Of a DNA stretch of 64,000 nucleotides, positions 9,217 to 18,136 are shown piece by piece; the first letter of the stretch is position 1, and every line of letters starts with the position of its first letter. The DNA comes from UBA3478 sp965662045 (GTDB lineage: Bacteria > Bacteroidota > Bacteroidia > Flavobacteriales > Flavobacteriaceae), in the NCBI GenBank assembly GCA_965662045.1, contig CBFIGE010000008.1:1-64000 (forward strand), given 5' to 3'. The notes under the pieces are model-generated. The model was not told the origin of the DNA and made no database searches. It saw only the letters and a program-made list of their open reading frames with translations. A program made the position numbers and the translations under genes.

Positions 9217-9972
9217 TTAAGAAAAAAACCACAGTCGTATAGCCATAATCAGAATCATTAAGACTAAAAATGTTTTGACGAAACCATCGCCTTTTTTAAC
9301 TGAAACACGAGAAGAAACCCAGGCGCCCAAAGCATTTCCTAAGGCCATAGTTAATCCCACGGCCCAATTTACCTTGTCATTGAAAATAAAAACCAAAAGT
9401 GAGGCTGATGAGTAAATCAATACAATCATCACTTTGGAGGCGTTTACGCGAACAAGGCTCATTTTATGGTAATAATGAAGAAAAAGAATAATTAAAAATC
9501 CAATTCCGGCGTTTATAAACCCTCCATATATTCCTAATACAAAGAAAACAGGAATAGAAACTCTTAGCTTTTTACCGTAGAGTTCTTCTATCATTTCATC
9601 AGCATTGAGCTTAGGTTTTAATGCAATCAATAGAAGAACAAGGATCATAACAATGGCCAAAACCCTGTTGAAAATAGCGTTATTCATATCTACCGCAATT
9701 TGAGCACCTATTAAAGCTCCTATAATCGCAGACAAACCAAGGTATACACTAAAGGGTGTCGTGCTTACATTTTTACTTCGAAAACCTGCTACTGCCATTG
9801 TATTTGAAATGACAATAGCGATACGATTGGTACCATTAGCCACAGAAGAAGGTAAACCCATAAATATTAGGAATGACAGAGAAATGACAGAGCCGCCTCC
9901 AGCAAGGGTATTTATAAAACCAACGGTGAAGCCAACTAAAATTAATAAGGGATACTGATAAATCTCAGCCAT
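9217..9972 (-). CDS. TSUP-family permease (TauE/SafE type)
   Basis: A 251-residue integral membrane protein with about eight helices and the duplicated four-helix layout of the TauE/SafE (TSUP) family, which exports sulfite and organosulfur anions or related small anions. The N-terminal FTVGFINTLAGGGSVISLSF and the GGFINAGIGFLIILFL repeat are characteristic glycine-rich segments. It converges with ribB, leaving two bases between stops. The substrate is unknown. Its nearness to a possible methionine-degrading pair is suggestive, but it lies in a separate transcription unit. Confidence 0.85.
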   Translation of the reverse strand: MAEIYQYPLLILVGFTVGFINTLAGGGSVISLSFLIFMGLPSSVANGTNRIAIVISNTMAVAGFRSKNVSTTPFSVYLGLSAIIGALIGAQIAVDMNNAIFNRVLAIVMILVLLLIALKPKLNADEMIEELYGKKLRVSIPVFFVLGIYGGFINAGIGFLIILFLHYYHKMSLVRVNASKVMIVLIYSSASLLVFIFNDKVNWAVGLTMALGNALGAWVSSRVSVKKGDGFVKTFLVLMILIMAIRLWFFS

Positions 9973-10018
9973 GACGTAAAAATAGTAGATTAAGTATATT
10001 TAAAGTAAAATAACTTCT

Positions 10019-10444
10019 ATGAATGCTTCTTCCTTATATACGCTCGTAAATAGTATTGCCTTTTTTGCATGGATTTTTCTCATTGTAGGAACATACAACA
10101 GAAACATTCAACAATGGGTTTTTAGAATCGTTATTTCTGGATTTGCTGTACTATACACATTTTTACTTTTTTCTGGTATTTCAAATTTTGACATCAATGG
10201 GTTTCAAACTTTAGAAGGGCTTACCGGAATGTTTGCTGATGAAAATTTAGTGCTAACAGGTTGGGTTCACTATCTGTGTTTTGATCTTATCGCAGGAATG
10301 TATATTGCTAGGGATGGAGAAAAAAATGAAATACCTCATCTATTTTTAATTCCTTGTCTACTATTTTGTTTCTTTTCCGGTCCTTTTGGATTATTAATCT
10401 ACCTGATTTTGAGATTATTATACCGTAAAAGTTTCACCTTTTAG
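10019..10444 (+). CDS. ABA4-like family membrane protein (DUF4281)
   Basis: A 141-residue protein with four predicted membrane helices. The segment LTGWVHYLCFDLIAGMYIARDG followed by IPHLFLIPCLLF and SGPFGLLIYLILR matches the ABA4-like/DUF4281 pattern, in which a conserved W-H-Y-x2-F-D motif precedes an R-D pair and a GPxGLL-Y segment. Plant ABA4 is needed for neoxanthin formation; bacterial homologues have no settled function. Divergent from the TSUP gene, and its stop overlaps the TonB receptor gene's end by four bases. Family call is from motif memory only. Confidence 0.7.
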   Translation: MNASSLYTLVNSIAFFAWIFLIVGTYNRNIQQWVFRIVISGFAVLYTFLLFSGISNFDINGFQTLEGLTGMFADENLVLTGWVHYLCFDLIAGMYIARDGEKNEIPHLFLIPCLLFCFFSGPFGLLIYLILRLLYRKSFTF

Positions 10445-12813
10445 TCAAACACGAAATTATAAGTAAGGGCCAAAATTGGGGAGTTTAAAACGGCCAATTC
10501 GTAAGATCCAAGAGGACTATCCAGAAAAATCTCAGTGTTTAAATTAGCCTGTCTTTGCTCATAATAAAGATTAAATGGATTTTTTCGGCCCGTAATATTA
10601 TAAATAGTAAAGGTCCAATCCCCTACCCATCTTCGATTTACTTTTTTTCCATATTTGACCTTCCAAGAAAAGTCAAACCTGTAATAAGGGCGTAATCTTG
10701 AGTTATTACGCTCTATAAAAATGGGAACTGTTAAATCTTGAATATCGACAATAGAATTAGCGACGGTATAAGGACGACCTGATTGATAGGTTGCATTAAA
10801 ACTCCATGTGTTATAAATATCTCCTTCGAGGTTTAAAATTGCATTTAAAATATGAGGTCTATCGAAATCTGAGGGGTACCATTTGTTATTGTTCACTCTA
10901 TCACCTAATTTCTCTGCAAAGGACTTTAAAAAACTTCTTGAATAGGTATAATTAATCCATCCATTGACTTTTCCTTGGGTTTTGGCTAGGTTTAGCTCTA
11001 TTCCATAGGCCTGTCCATCAGCCTGAATGATTTCATTTTGAATTCTGGGTTCTAAAAAGAAATCTGCTCCAGGTTTATACGTTAAATTATTCACCGAATT
11101 TCTGTAATAACCTTCTATAGAAAAGTCTACTTCTCCATCACGAAGAGACTTATAATATCCCAAACCATACGAATTACTCGACTGAGGTTTAATATAAGAA
11201 TCACTTAATTTCCATCTTGATGTGGGCAAAGGAGTCGTCGAATTATAAATATTTTGAAGGTATTGGTGTAGTCGTGCAAAACTCATTTTAATAGAACTAT
11301 CGTCTGATAGGTTCCAACTTATTCCCAAACGAGGTTCTAACCCAGAATAAGTCGTATTTAACTTAAATTCCTCGTTCGTGTTAGGTTGTGTTTGATCGTC
11401 AGCATCAAGATCAAACCGATTAAATCGCAACCCTACAGAGGTTCTAAGTTTATCAGAAAAAGCAAATTCTACATTAACATAAGGTGACACTAATAATGCT
11501 TTTTCATTTGCCAATTGCACACCCGTAACACTCAAACTGCTTCCAGGTGCTAAAGTACCTGGTTCAAGATTGTAAAAGACAGACTGTTGACCGATGTAGT
11601 ACTTAAAGCGTTCACTAACAGTCTTGTAATATTCATTATGAAGAGACTGATAAGCAATACTTGATGAATAAACCACTTCGTTATCAGAAGCATTATCCGG
11701 GAATATCGTCTTTGGACTGTATAGACTATTTACGGCTATAGTCTTGAGGTATGCATCATCAGAAAACGAATGTGTCCAATTCAACGAATAATTTGACGTA
11801 GAGAAATCGTATTGATTAATATCAGAATTAATATTATCAATCTTAGAAATCAAATCGAGTTGATAAAAATCCTTAGTTCTAAAAGCAGTAAGTGAAATCT
11901 GGTCGTTGACACCAGCTAAGTATTGTAGTTTAAATGTTGCGTCGTAAAAGTTAGCCTTGCTGTTCTGCAAACGTTTTGAAAATAAGGGTAGCAAAAAATC
12001 AGTAAAGCCCACTCTTGAGTGTGCGCCGAGGTATAATTTATTCTCAATTAGAGGTAATTGTACCGATAAATGTGACGACACTATGCCTAAAGACCCTTTA
12101 ATTTGTGGTTTTTCGACCAAAGGGTTCGCCACTCTCAAATCCAATACTGAAGTTGAACGACCTCCGTATCTCGAAGGAATATTTGCTCGGTATAAATTAA
12201 CAGAAGAAACTGCCTCAGGAGTAAAAACAGAAAATAATCCGAAGAGATGAGTTGCATTAAACACAGGTGCGTATTCGTAAAGAAGTAAGTTTTGATCTAA
12301 GGTTCCTCCTCGCACTGATAATCCATTACTGATCTCACCTGAATTGGTGATTCCTGAAAGCATGGTCATTGACTTGAGTATGTCGTATTCACCAGCAACA
12401 GCAGGTAGTTTTTTCATGACCAGTGTATTGATGTAAAGTGCCCCCATTTGTGGAGATTCAATAGATTCCATCAATGATTTTGCACTCAGCACAATCTCCT
12501 CAAGCTCCTCTGTTTCTTCATTGAGCGCTACTCGAATAAAGCGGTCTCGATCTAATCTAATATTACGCTGCTCAGTGCGGTATCCAATGTAGGCAATGGA
12601 TATATTATAATCATCCTCAGTCAATTCTATCTCAAACAATCCTTTTGCATTAGTTACACCACCACATTTACAGGGTTCAATAATCACCTCCGCACTTTCT
12701 AAAAAAGTGTTCGTCTTAGCATCAATGACCTCGACATTTAATTCAAATTTGTTTTGAGCAAAAGCACCTATACTTAAACCCATGAGCGCTATGTAAAAAA
12801 TCACTTTATTCAT
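10441..12813 (-). CDS. TonB-dependent receptor with CarboxypepD_reg-like domain
   Basis: A 790-residue outer-membrane receptor. It has a signal peptide (about 1-20, ending GAFAQ), a carboxypeptidase regulatory-like beta-sandwich (about 22-105, ANTFLESAEVIIEP...GLFEIEL), a plug domain (about 125-220 with LSVRGGTLDQNLLLYEYAPV), and then a long beta-barrel ending in phenylalanine-rich strands (LTYNFVFD). I start at ATG 12813 rather than at TTG two codons upstream. It overlaps the preceding DUF4249 lipoprotein gene by eight bases. Such receptor/DUF4249 pairs are common in Bacteroidota and are thought to import a ligand with the lipoprotein as an outer-membrane partner. The ligand is unknown. Confidence 0.9.
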   Translation of the reverse strand: MNKVIFYIALMGLSIGAFAQNKFELNVEVIDAKTNTFLESAEVIIEPCKCGGVTNAKGLFEIELTEDDYNISIAYIGYRTEQRNIRLDRDRFIRVALNEETEELEEIVLSAKSLMESIESPQMGALYINTLVMKKLPAVAGEYDILKSMTMLSGITNSGEISNGLSVRGGTLDQNLLLYEYAPVFNATHLFGLFSVFTPEAVSSVNLYRANIPSRYGGRSTSVLDLRVANPLVEKPQIKGSLGIVSSHLSVQLPLIENKLYLGAHSRVGFTDFLLPLFSKRLQNSKANFYDATFKLQYLAGVNDQISLTAFRTKDFYQLDLISKIDNINSDINQYDFSTSNYSLNWTHSFSDDAYLKTIAVNSLYSPKTIFPDNASDNEVVYSSSIAYQSLHNEYYKTVSERFKYYIGQQSVFYNLEPGTLAPGSSLSVTGVQLANEKALLVSPYVNVEFAFSDKLRTSVGLRFNRFDLDADDQTQPNTNEEFKLNTTYSGLEPRLGISWNLSDDSSIKMSFARLHQYLQNIYNSTTPLPTSRWKLSDSYIKPQSSNSYGLGYYKSLRDGEVDFSIEGYYRNSVNNLTYKPGADFFLEPRIQNEIIQADGQAYGIELNLAKTQGKVNGWINYTYSRSFLKSFAEKLGDRVNNNKWYPSDFDRPHILNAILNLEGDIYNTWSFNATYQSGRPYTVANSIVDIQDLTVPIFIERNNSRLRPYYRFDFSWKVKYGKKVNRRWVGDWTFTIYNITGRKNPFNLYYEQRQANLNTEIFLDSPLGSYELAVLNSPILALTYNFVFD

Positions 12814-13933
12814 TGTCAATCCAATTTTCAGGTTTTATCGCAGTGCGATATCTCGATTCATTACAAGGCGCCAATGTAGTAGCTGGCGGTGGATAAGGCG
12901 AATTGAGCGTAGGCTCGAATACAACGGGTAAAATGGACTCAATAGGTAAATCAGTGAGCGTTTCACGTTCGATAAAGACTGCTGCAGTCGAAGCTGCTGC
13001 CACAGAAAAACGACCAAAAACAAAATCCTCATCATTTAAAACATTTCTCATATTTCCCACTAAAGGCGCGGGAGGAGGTGCATTAAATCCAATATTATTA
13101 TCCACTAAATCTTTAAGCACTTTGTAATACCTATATGCTTCTTCAGACAAAGTCCAAAGCTGTAATTCTACCAAGGCATCCGTTCTGGTATACAGCGGAA
13201 GGTTATCCACATAAAAATTTTCAATAGTTAATCCGTCTGACAGTTGATCATCATACAATATGATTGATTCTGGAAATCGTATTTTCCAGCATTCAGTGTC
13301 GCACTGATAATCGTAGTAATCCGGAAAGTTTCTAAATCCAGGGGGTCTATAACATGAACCGTCTCTCAAAATTCCGTCATAACAACGTTCGCAAAATTTT
13401 AGGTCTTCTAAAAGTCGATAGGTGAAATAGTAATAATTAGAAACATTCACGGGATCCAAAAAATCAACCCTCATTTGATGACCAGGAATGTTGCGCTCCA
13501 ATTCTTCGTCAAAATAGAGCTCTGACTCATAATTTATTTGAACGTCGTTGATCTCAACAGCATCAGCAGTACTTTCAGCATTTGACTCTATTCTTCTGCC
13601 ATCCGGTAGATTTACAATGAGTTTATAAGATTCTCCAGGATTAACAACAAAATCAGTTGGAGCAACATAACTTTCGAGGTCTTCTGAAAACGTTGTTTGA
13701 ACCCCATTGTCTATATTCTCTACTCTTACTGATGCTCCTTCTAGAAAAGAGGTTTGATAAATACCAAATTCGGTAGAAGCCTGTCGTATACTGACAAAAC
13801 TTGTGCCTTCAGCTGTAGACGCCAGTCCTTCTACAAACAAAACATTTTCAATGTATTGGAACTCAGGCTGCACTGGCTCAATACAAGATTGAGATACCAG
13901 TACTAGTGCGATTAATGCAAAAAAGTAACGCAT
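12806..13933 (-). CDS. DUF4249 family lipoprotein
   Basis: A 375-residue lipoprotein with a short signal peptide and lipobox SQSC (Cys17). The region after the cysteine resembles DUF4249: an early VEGLASTAEGTSFVSIRQAS beta-strand segment, then VNPGESYKLIVNLPDGRRIES, and a central Cys-rich stretch (CERCYDG, then CDTECW). The C-terminus has another Cys (APCNES). It precedes and overlaps the TonB receptor gene and is probably its partner on the outer membrane. No enzymatic motif is visible. Confidence 0.82.
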   Translation of the reverse strand: MRYFFALIALVLVSQSCIEPVQPEFQYIENVLFVEGLASTAEGTSFVSIRQASTEFGIYQTSFLEGASVRVENIDNGVQTTFSEDLESYVAPTDFVVNPGESYKLIVNLPDGRRIESNAESTADAVEINDVQINYESELYFDEELERNIPGHQMRVDFLDPVNVSNYYYFTYRLLEDLKFCERCYDGILRDGSCYRPPGFRNFPDYYDYQCDTECWKIRFPESIILYDDQLSDGLTIENFYVDNLPLYTRTDALVELQLWTLSEEAYRYYKVLKDLVDNNIGFNAPPPAPLVGNMRNVLNDEDFVFGRFSVAAASTAAVFIERETLTDLPIESILPVVFEPTLNSPYPPPATTLAPCNESRYRTAIKPENWIDNE

Positions 13934-13990
13934 AATAAATACATAAATTCTTTAATAAGACCACTATTTTTTAATAAGGTTTAACCTTAA

Positions 13991-14017
13991 AAAAGAAAAG
14001 CCCCATTTGGGGCTTTA
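13991..14017 (-). terminator. Rho-independent terminator after tRNA-Ser
   Basis: On the minus strand an AAAGCCCC/GGGGCTTT stem with a four-base loop (13997-14017) is followed by a T-rich run (13991-13995). It lies just downstream of tRNA-Ser and would end that transcript. Confidence 0.8.
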
Positions 14018-14022
14018 TTTGC

Positions 14023-14106
14023 GGAGAGAGAGGGATTCGAACCCCCGGAGGTGTGACCCTCAATGGTTTTCAAGACCACCGCATTCGACCACTCTGCCAT
14101 CTCTCC
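14023..14106 (-). tRNA. tRNA-Ser (anticodon UGA)
   Basis: On the minus strand the sequence folds as a class II tRNA. Acceptor GGAGAGA pairs with TCTCTCC, the discriminator is G, and the anticodon stem GTGGT/ACCAT encloses loop CTTGAAA with anticodon TGA (complement at 14071-14073). A long variable arm rich in G and C (GAGGGTCACACCTC) and the T-loop GTTCGAATCCC follow. The long variable arm and anticodon identify serine. CCA is not encoded. Confidence 0.97.
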
Positions 14107-14146
14107 TAACGGGCAGTAAATATAACATTGTTTTTTCTATAAAAGC

Positions 14147-14175
14147 AAAGAAGCCACTAAAATTGTGGCTTCTTT
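14147..14175 (-). terminator. Terminator after dnaK
   Basis: An 11-bp perfect stem (AAAGAAGCCAC at 14147-14157, GTGGCTTCTTT at 14165-14175) with a seven-base loop lies 25 bases past the dnaK stop. A short T-run follows on the minus strand. It separates dnaK from tRNA-Ser. Confidence 0.75.
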
Positions 14176-14200
14176 TCAACGAAAAAATATGTACTAAATC

Positions 14201-16117
14201 TTATTTTACTTCTTCGAAATCTACGTCCTCAACATTATCTGCATCCTCTCCAGGTTCTTCAGCACTGCTTTCAGCTCCTGACCCAGCATCGGTATCAGCT
14301 CCTCCTCCATTTTCAGCCTGAGCTTTGTACATCTCTTCAGAAGCGTTCTTCCAGGCTTCATTGATTTGATCTAGAGCAGGTTGAATCGCTTCAACCTCTT
14401 TAGTCTCGTAGGCCTTTTTCAAGGCATCCAAAGCTTCTTCAATCGGCTTTTTCTTATCATCAGATAATTTATCTCCAAATTCTTTGAGTTGCTTATCTGT
14501 TTCAAAAATCATTTGATCCGCCTTATTGAGCGTATCGGCCTTTTCCATGACCTTCTTATCAGATTCTGCATTGGCTTCAGCTTCGGCTTTCATTTTCTCA
14601 ATTTCTTCCTGAGTAAGTCCTGAAGAAGCCTCAATACGAATGTCTTGAGATTTACCTGTAGCCTTATCCGTTGCTGAAACTTTGATTATACCATTGGCGT
14701 CAATATCGAAAGTAACTTCAATTTGAGGTGTTCCTCTCGGTGCTGGTGGAATACCATCTAAATGAAATCTACCTATGGTTTTATTGTCACCAGCCATTGG
14801 ACGCTCTCCTTGGATAACGTGAATCTCAACTGAGGGTTGATTATCAGCAGCTGTCGAAAACACTTGAGATTTCTTGGTTGGAATCGTCGTATTAGATTCA
14901 ATTAATTTAGTAGAAACTCCTCCCATGGTTTCAATTCCCAATGAAAGTGGTGTAACGTCTAAGAGCAATACATCTTTTACATCACCTGTTAGTACACCAC
15001 CTTGTATCGCAGCTCCAACTGCTACAACCTCATCTGGATTTACTCCTTTTGAAGGTGCTTTACCAAAGAATTTTTCAACAGCAGCTTGAACTGCAGGGAT
15101 TCTTGTAGAGCCTCCAACAAGAATAATTTCGTCTATATCACTTTTCGACAATCCTGCATTTGAAAGTGCAGTTTCACATGGACGAATTGTACGTTCTACT
15201 AAATCATCGATGAGCTGCTCGAATTTTGCTCTAGAAAGTGTTCTCACCAAGTGTTTTGGTCCTGAAGCAGTCGCAGTTACGTATGGTAAGTTTATTTCTG
15301 TCTGTGCTGAAGCAGATAATTCAATTTTCGCTTTTTCTGCAGCCTCTCTTAAGCGTTGCAGCGCCATTGAATCGCCTCTTAAATCAATTCCTTCATCAGA
15401 TTTGAATTCTTCTGCTAACCAATCAATAATTTTTTGATCAACATCATCGCCTCCTAAGTGTGTATCTCCATCTGTAGCTAAAACTTCAAAAACACCGTCT
15501 CCTAATTCTAAAATCGACACATCGTGTGTTCCTCCACCAAAATCAAAAACAACGATTTTTTGATCTGTGGTTTTTTTATCTAAACCGTAGGCAAGAGATG
15601 CTGCAGTGGGCTCATTGATAATTCGTTCTACCGCAAGACCCGCAATTTCTCCGGCCTCTTTAGTCGCTTGACGTTGAGCATCGTTAAAATAAGCCGGAAC
15701 TGTAATTACGGCTCTACTTACATCTTGTCCAAGATAGTCTTCAGCTGTTTTCTTCATTTTTTGAAGAATCATTGCGGAGAGTTCTTGTGGAGAGTAAAGT
15801 CTCCCGTCTATATCCACTCTTGGTGTATCATTATCTCCCTTTAAAACTTTATAAGGGACTCTGTTTACTTCTTTCGAAGATTCAGAAAATTTATTCCCCA
15901 TAAAACGCTTTATCGAATAAATTGTTTTTTCTGGGTTTGTGACAGCTTGACGCTTTGCAGAATCACCAACTTTAATTTCTCCACCTTCGACAAAAGCGAT
16001 CATAGACGGAGTTGTTCTTTTCCCCTCTGCATTGGGAATAACAACTGGATCATTACCTTCCATTACAGAAACACAAGAATTCGTAGTTCCTAAATCAATA
16101 CCTATTATTTTACTCAT
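14201..16117 (-). CDS. dnaK: Chaperone DnaK (Hsp70)
   Basis: A 638-residue Hsp70. It begins with IGIDLGTTNSCVSVMEG (phosphate-1 loop) and has VPAYFNDAQRQATKEAG, VFDFGGGTHDVSIL and ILVGGSTRIPAVQ in the ATPase domain (about 1-385). The substrate-binding beta domain includes VTPLSLGIETMGG, and a helical lid follows. The C-terminus is acidic and ends DVDFEEVK, a variant of the EEVD-like bacterial tail. It works with DnaJ and GrpE, which are not in this window. Transcription is divergent from the L-serine dehydratase gene, with an inverted repeat between them. One stand-alone gene, closed by a terminator. Confidence 0.98.
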   Translation of the reverse strand: MSKIIGIDLGTTNSCVSVMEGNDPVVIPNAEGKRTTPSMIAFVEGGEIKVGDSAKRQAVTNPEKTIYSIKRFMGNKFSESSKEVNRVPYKVLKGDNDTPRVDIDGRLYSPQELSAMILQKMKKTAEDYLGQDVSRAVITVPAYFNDAQRQATKEAGEIAGLAVERIINEPTAASLAYGLDKKTTDQKIVVFDFGGGTHDVSILELGDGVFEVLATDGDTHLGGDDVDQKIIDWLAEEFKSDEGIDLRGDSMALQRLREAAEKAKIELSASAQTEINLPYVTATASGPKHLVRTLSRAKFEQLIDDLVERTIRPCETALSNAGLSKSDIDEIILVGGSTRIPAVQAAVEKFFGKAPSKGVNPDEVVAVGAAIQGGVLTGDVKDVLLLDVTPLSLGIETMGGVSTKLIESNTTIPTKKSQVFSTAADNQPSVEIHVIQGERPMAGDNKTIGRFHLDGIPPAPRGTPQIEVTFDIDANGIIKVSATDKATGKSQDIRIEASSGLTQEEIEKMKAEAEANAESDKKVMEKADTLNKADQMIFETDKQLKEFGDKLSDDKKKPIEEALDALKKAYETKEVEAIQPALDQINEAWKNASEEMYKAQAENGGGADTDAGSGAESSAEEPGEDADNVEDVDFEEVK

Positions 16118-16179
16118 AGTATTTTAATTCAATTTTTCTATATCAACCTATGTCAATCAGTATGCCATTGTAATAAAAC

Positions 16180-16192
16180 TGACAAGCTGTCA
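16180..16192. promoter_or_regulatory. Inverted repeat between dnaK and serine dehydratase genes
   Basis: TGACAAGCTGTCA is a five-base inverted repeat (TGACA/TGTCA) with a three-base spacer. It sits 63 bases before dnaK and 60 bases before the serine dehydratase start. A related sequence, TGACAAAAAGTCT, occurs before clpB (35894-35906), sharing GAC-N5-GTC. A common stress operator is an inference from two sites only. Confidence 0.4.
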
Positions 16193-16196
16193 TTTT

Positions 16197-16230
16197 TTTG
16201 AGATTGGATTACAGAAATAATGTAATTTCG
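16197..16230 (+). promoter_or_regulatory. Candidate Bacteroidota-type promoter for the serine dehydratase gene
   Basis: TTTG at 16197-16200 and TAATTTCG at 16223-16230, one base off the TAnnTTTG -7 consensus, are spaced by 22 bases. The box lies 21 bases before ATG 16252 and inside the longer open frame, which supports the downstream start. Confidence 0.35.
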
Positions 16231-16251
16231 ACAGAAATCAGGGTGTATTTA

Positions 16252-17676
16252 ATGAATGCAATAAGTGTATTTGACATGTTTAAAGTTGGTGTTGGCCCAT
16301 CGAGTTCACACACCTTAGGTCCATGGAAGGCTGCTCAACACTTTATAACACAACTAAGAAAGGAGACAAAATTAAGCGATATAAAGAGCCTTGATGTAAG
16401 TTTATATGGCTCTTTGGCCTTAACAGGAAAAGGTCATGCTACAGACATTGCCCTCTGTATGGGACTTGAGTCAAAAGATTATAAGCAAATATCAACGTCT
16501 TCTATTTTGCATTCATTTGAAAGCATTAAAACGAAAAAAAGGCTACAACTTGCTTCAGCATTTGAAATAGCTTTCAATATTGATCAAAATATCCATTTTG
16601 ATTTCATTAGTATACCTCAACACGCTAACACATTAAAATTTGAAGCTACCTTAAAGGGTAAAGATTCAAATCGTATTGTAAAGACATATTACTCCGTAGG
16701 TGGAGGTTTTGTAGAAGACGAAAACGGTGTTATTGATGGACCACAAAAGGAATTCAATCTCAAATATCCCATAAATTCAGCACAAAATTTAACCTCTTAT
16801 TGTACTGAATCATCTAAATCAATTTCACAAATCGTATTAGAGAATGAGTGCTGCATTGCCAGTGAGGAAGAAGTCAATGAACAGTTAGACTTTATTTGGA
16901 ATACAATGCTTTCATCAATTTATGAGGGTTGTCATAGTGAAGGGATTCTTCCTGGAGGTATAAATGTCAAGCGAAGAGCTTTTGATCTTCATCACAAACT
17001 GATTAAAAACAGCATCTACAAGGATGTTTCTGATTGGGTTGAAGCCATACGTGCAACAGAGGTGAAATTTCGTGAAATTCTACAATGGGTCAGTTGTTAC
17101 GCACTTGCTGTTAACGAGGTTAATGCAGCATTAGGGCGCGTAGTAACCGCTCCAACTAATGGAAGTGCTGGAGTTATACCTGCGGTCCTACTCTACTACC
17201 TTACGATTGAAAATCACCAAGCGGATATCAATCATATTCGAAAATTTCTCTTAGTCTCAGGAGAAATTGGCAGCATTTTCAAAAAAGGGGCTACTATTTC
17301 AGCCGCTATGGGCGGATGCCAAGCAGAGATTGGAGTCTCCTCGGCAATGGCTGCAGCAGGATTAACAGAGGTGATGGGTGGAAGTCCTGAGCAGGTTATG
17401 ATGGCCGCTGAAATCGCAATGGAGCACCATCTTGGATTGACCTGCGATCCCATCAAAGGACTAGTTCAAATACCTTGTATAGAGCGCAATTCCATGGGTG
17501 CCATTAAGGCAATCAATGCAGCTGAATTAGCCTTGGCTTCAGACCCCGCCGATTCAAAAGTATCATTGGATGAGGTAATTCACACCTTATGGGAAACCGC
17601 CAAAGATATGAGTGTAAAATATAAGGAAACTTCAAAAGGTGGTTTGGCTATAAACGTAGCCTTTACAGATTGTTAA
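16252..17676 (+). CDS. sdaA: L-serine ammonia-lyase, iron-sulfur type
   Basis: A 474-residue single-chain L-serine dehydratase that converts serine to pyruvate and ammonia with an oxygen-sensitive [4Fe-4S] cluster. The N-terminal beta domain begins AISVFDMFKVGVGPSSSHTLGPW. The alpha domain has GRVVTAPTNGSAGVIPAVL, GGCQAEIGVSSAMAAAG and CDPIKGLVQIPCIERN, which contain the cluster cysteines. The frame is open for 18 codons further upstream, but homologues begin at the ISVFDMF segment and a promoter-like box lies inside the extension, so ATG 16252 is preferred. Monocistronic, and convergent with the next minus-strand gene. Confidence 0.95.
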   Translation: MNAISVFDMFKVGVGPSSSHTLGPWKAAQHFITQLRKETKLSDIKSLDVSLYGSLALTGKGHATDIALCMGLESKDYKQISTSSILHSFESIKTKKRLQLASAFEIAFNIDQNIHFDFISIPQHANTLKFEATLKGKDSNRIVKTYYSVGGGFVEDENGVIDGPQKEFNLKYPINSAQNLTSYCTESSKSISQIVLENECCIASEEEVNEQLDFIWNTMLSSIYEGCHSEGILPGGINVKRRAFDLHHKLIKNSIYKDVSDWVEAIRATEVKFREILQWVSCYALAVNEVNAALGRVVTAPTNGSAGVIPAVLLYYLTIENHQADINHIRKFLLVSGEIGSIFKKGATISAAMGGCQAEIGVSSAMAAAGLTEVMGGSPEQVMMAAEIAMEHHLGLTCDPIKGLVQIPCIERNSMGAIKAINAAELALASDPADSKVSLDEVIHTLWETAKDMSVKYKETSKGGLAINVAFTDC

Positions 17677-17680
17677 ATAA

Positions 17681-18121
17681 TCAACGGTAGCGTGTGTCGA
17701 TCAAAAAAACAATTTTCCACTCTTCATTTACTTTACTCAAAACAAACAGATTAACACCGGTATGGGATAACTTTTGGTCGACGTAAAATTCATAAGGAGT
17801 CCAAACTTGTGCCATTAAATTGTCTTCTTGCACCTGGTAGGCTAAAATTTTCTCTTCAAATTTTCGGTTTGATGGAATTGAACCAATGCTTTGAACGAAT
17901 CTTTCGATTGCCACTGTAGAAATTTTAGTTTGACCAGATGTATCTTGACTTATCGATTTCATAACAGCATCACTGACAAAATGATTAGCTAATTGCAAAA
18001 TGTCCTGTCTATGAAAATCTTCAAAAAAAGTTTTGACTAAATCTGATGGCTTTGATTGACCAAAGAGTGAACCAATTGAAAATATCATAAGCACTATTAA
18101 TGTTCTCTTCGTAAATTGCAT
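17681..18121 (-). CDS. Secreted NTF2-like protein
   Basis: A 146-residue exported protein with signal peptide MQFTKRTLIVLMIFSIGSLFG. The remainder has the helix-then-curved-sheet pattern of the SnoaL/NTF2-like superfamily: VKTFFEDFHRQDILQLANHFVSDAV and a C-terminal FVLSKVNEEWKIVFLIDTRY. A longer frame to 18157 would overlap panB and adds twelve unlikely residues, so I start at ATG 18121. NTF2-like folds can bind small ligands or act as enzymes; no function can be assigned. Divergent from panB with a 15-base gap. Confidence 0.72.
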   Translation of the reverse strand: MQFTKRTLIVLMIFSIGSLFGQSKPSDLVKTFFEDFHRQDILQLANHFVSDAVMKSISQDTSGQTKISTVAIERFVQSIGSIPSNRKFEEKILAYQVQEDNLMAQVWTPYEFYVDQKLSHTGVNLFVLSKVNEEWKIVFLIDTRYR

Positions 18122-18136
18122 TATTAAAATTTTATT

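Noticed and set aside
14007..14321. Open frame beginning MGLYLRRERDSNPRR on the plus strand
   Set aside because: It is an antisense reading of tRNA-Ser and the end of dnaK, a well-known artefact; both RNA and chaperone are certain on the minus strand.
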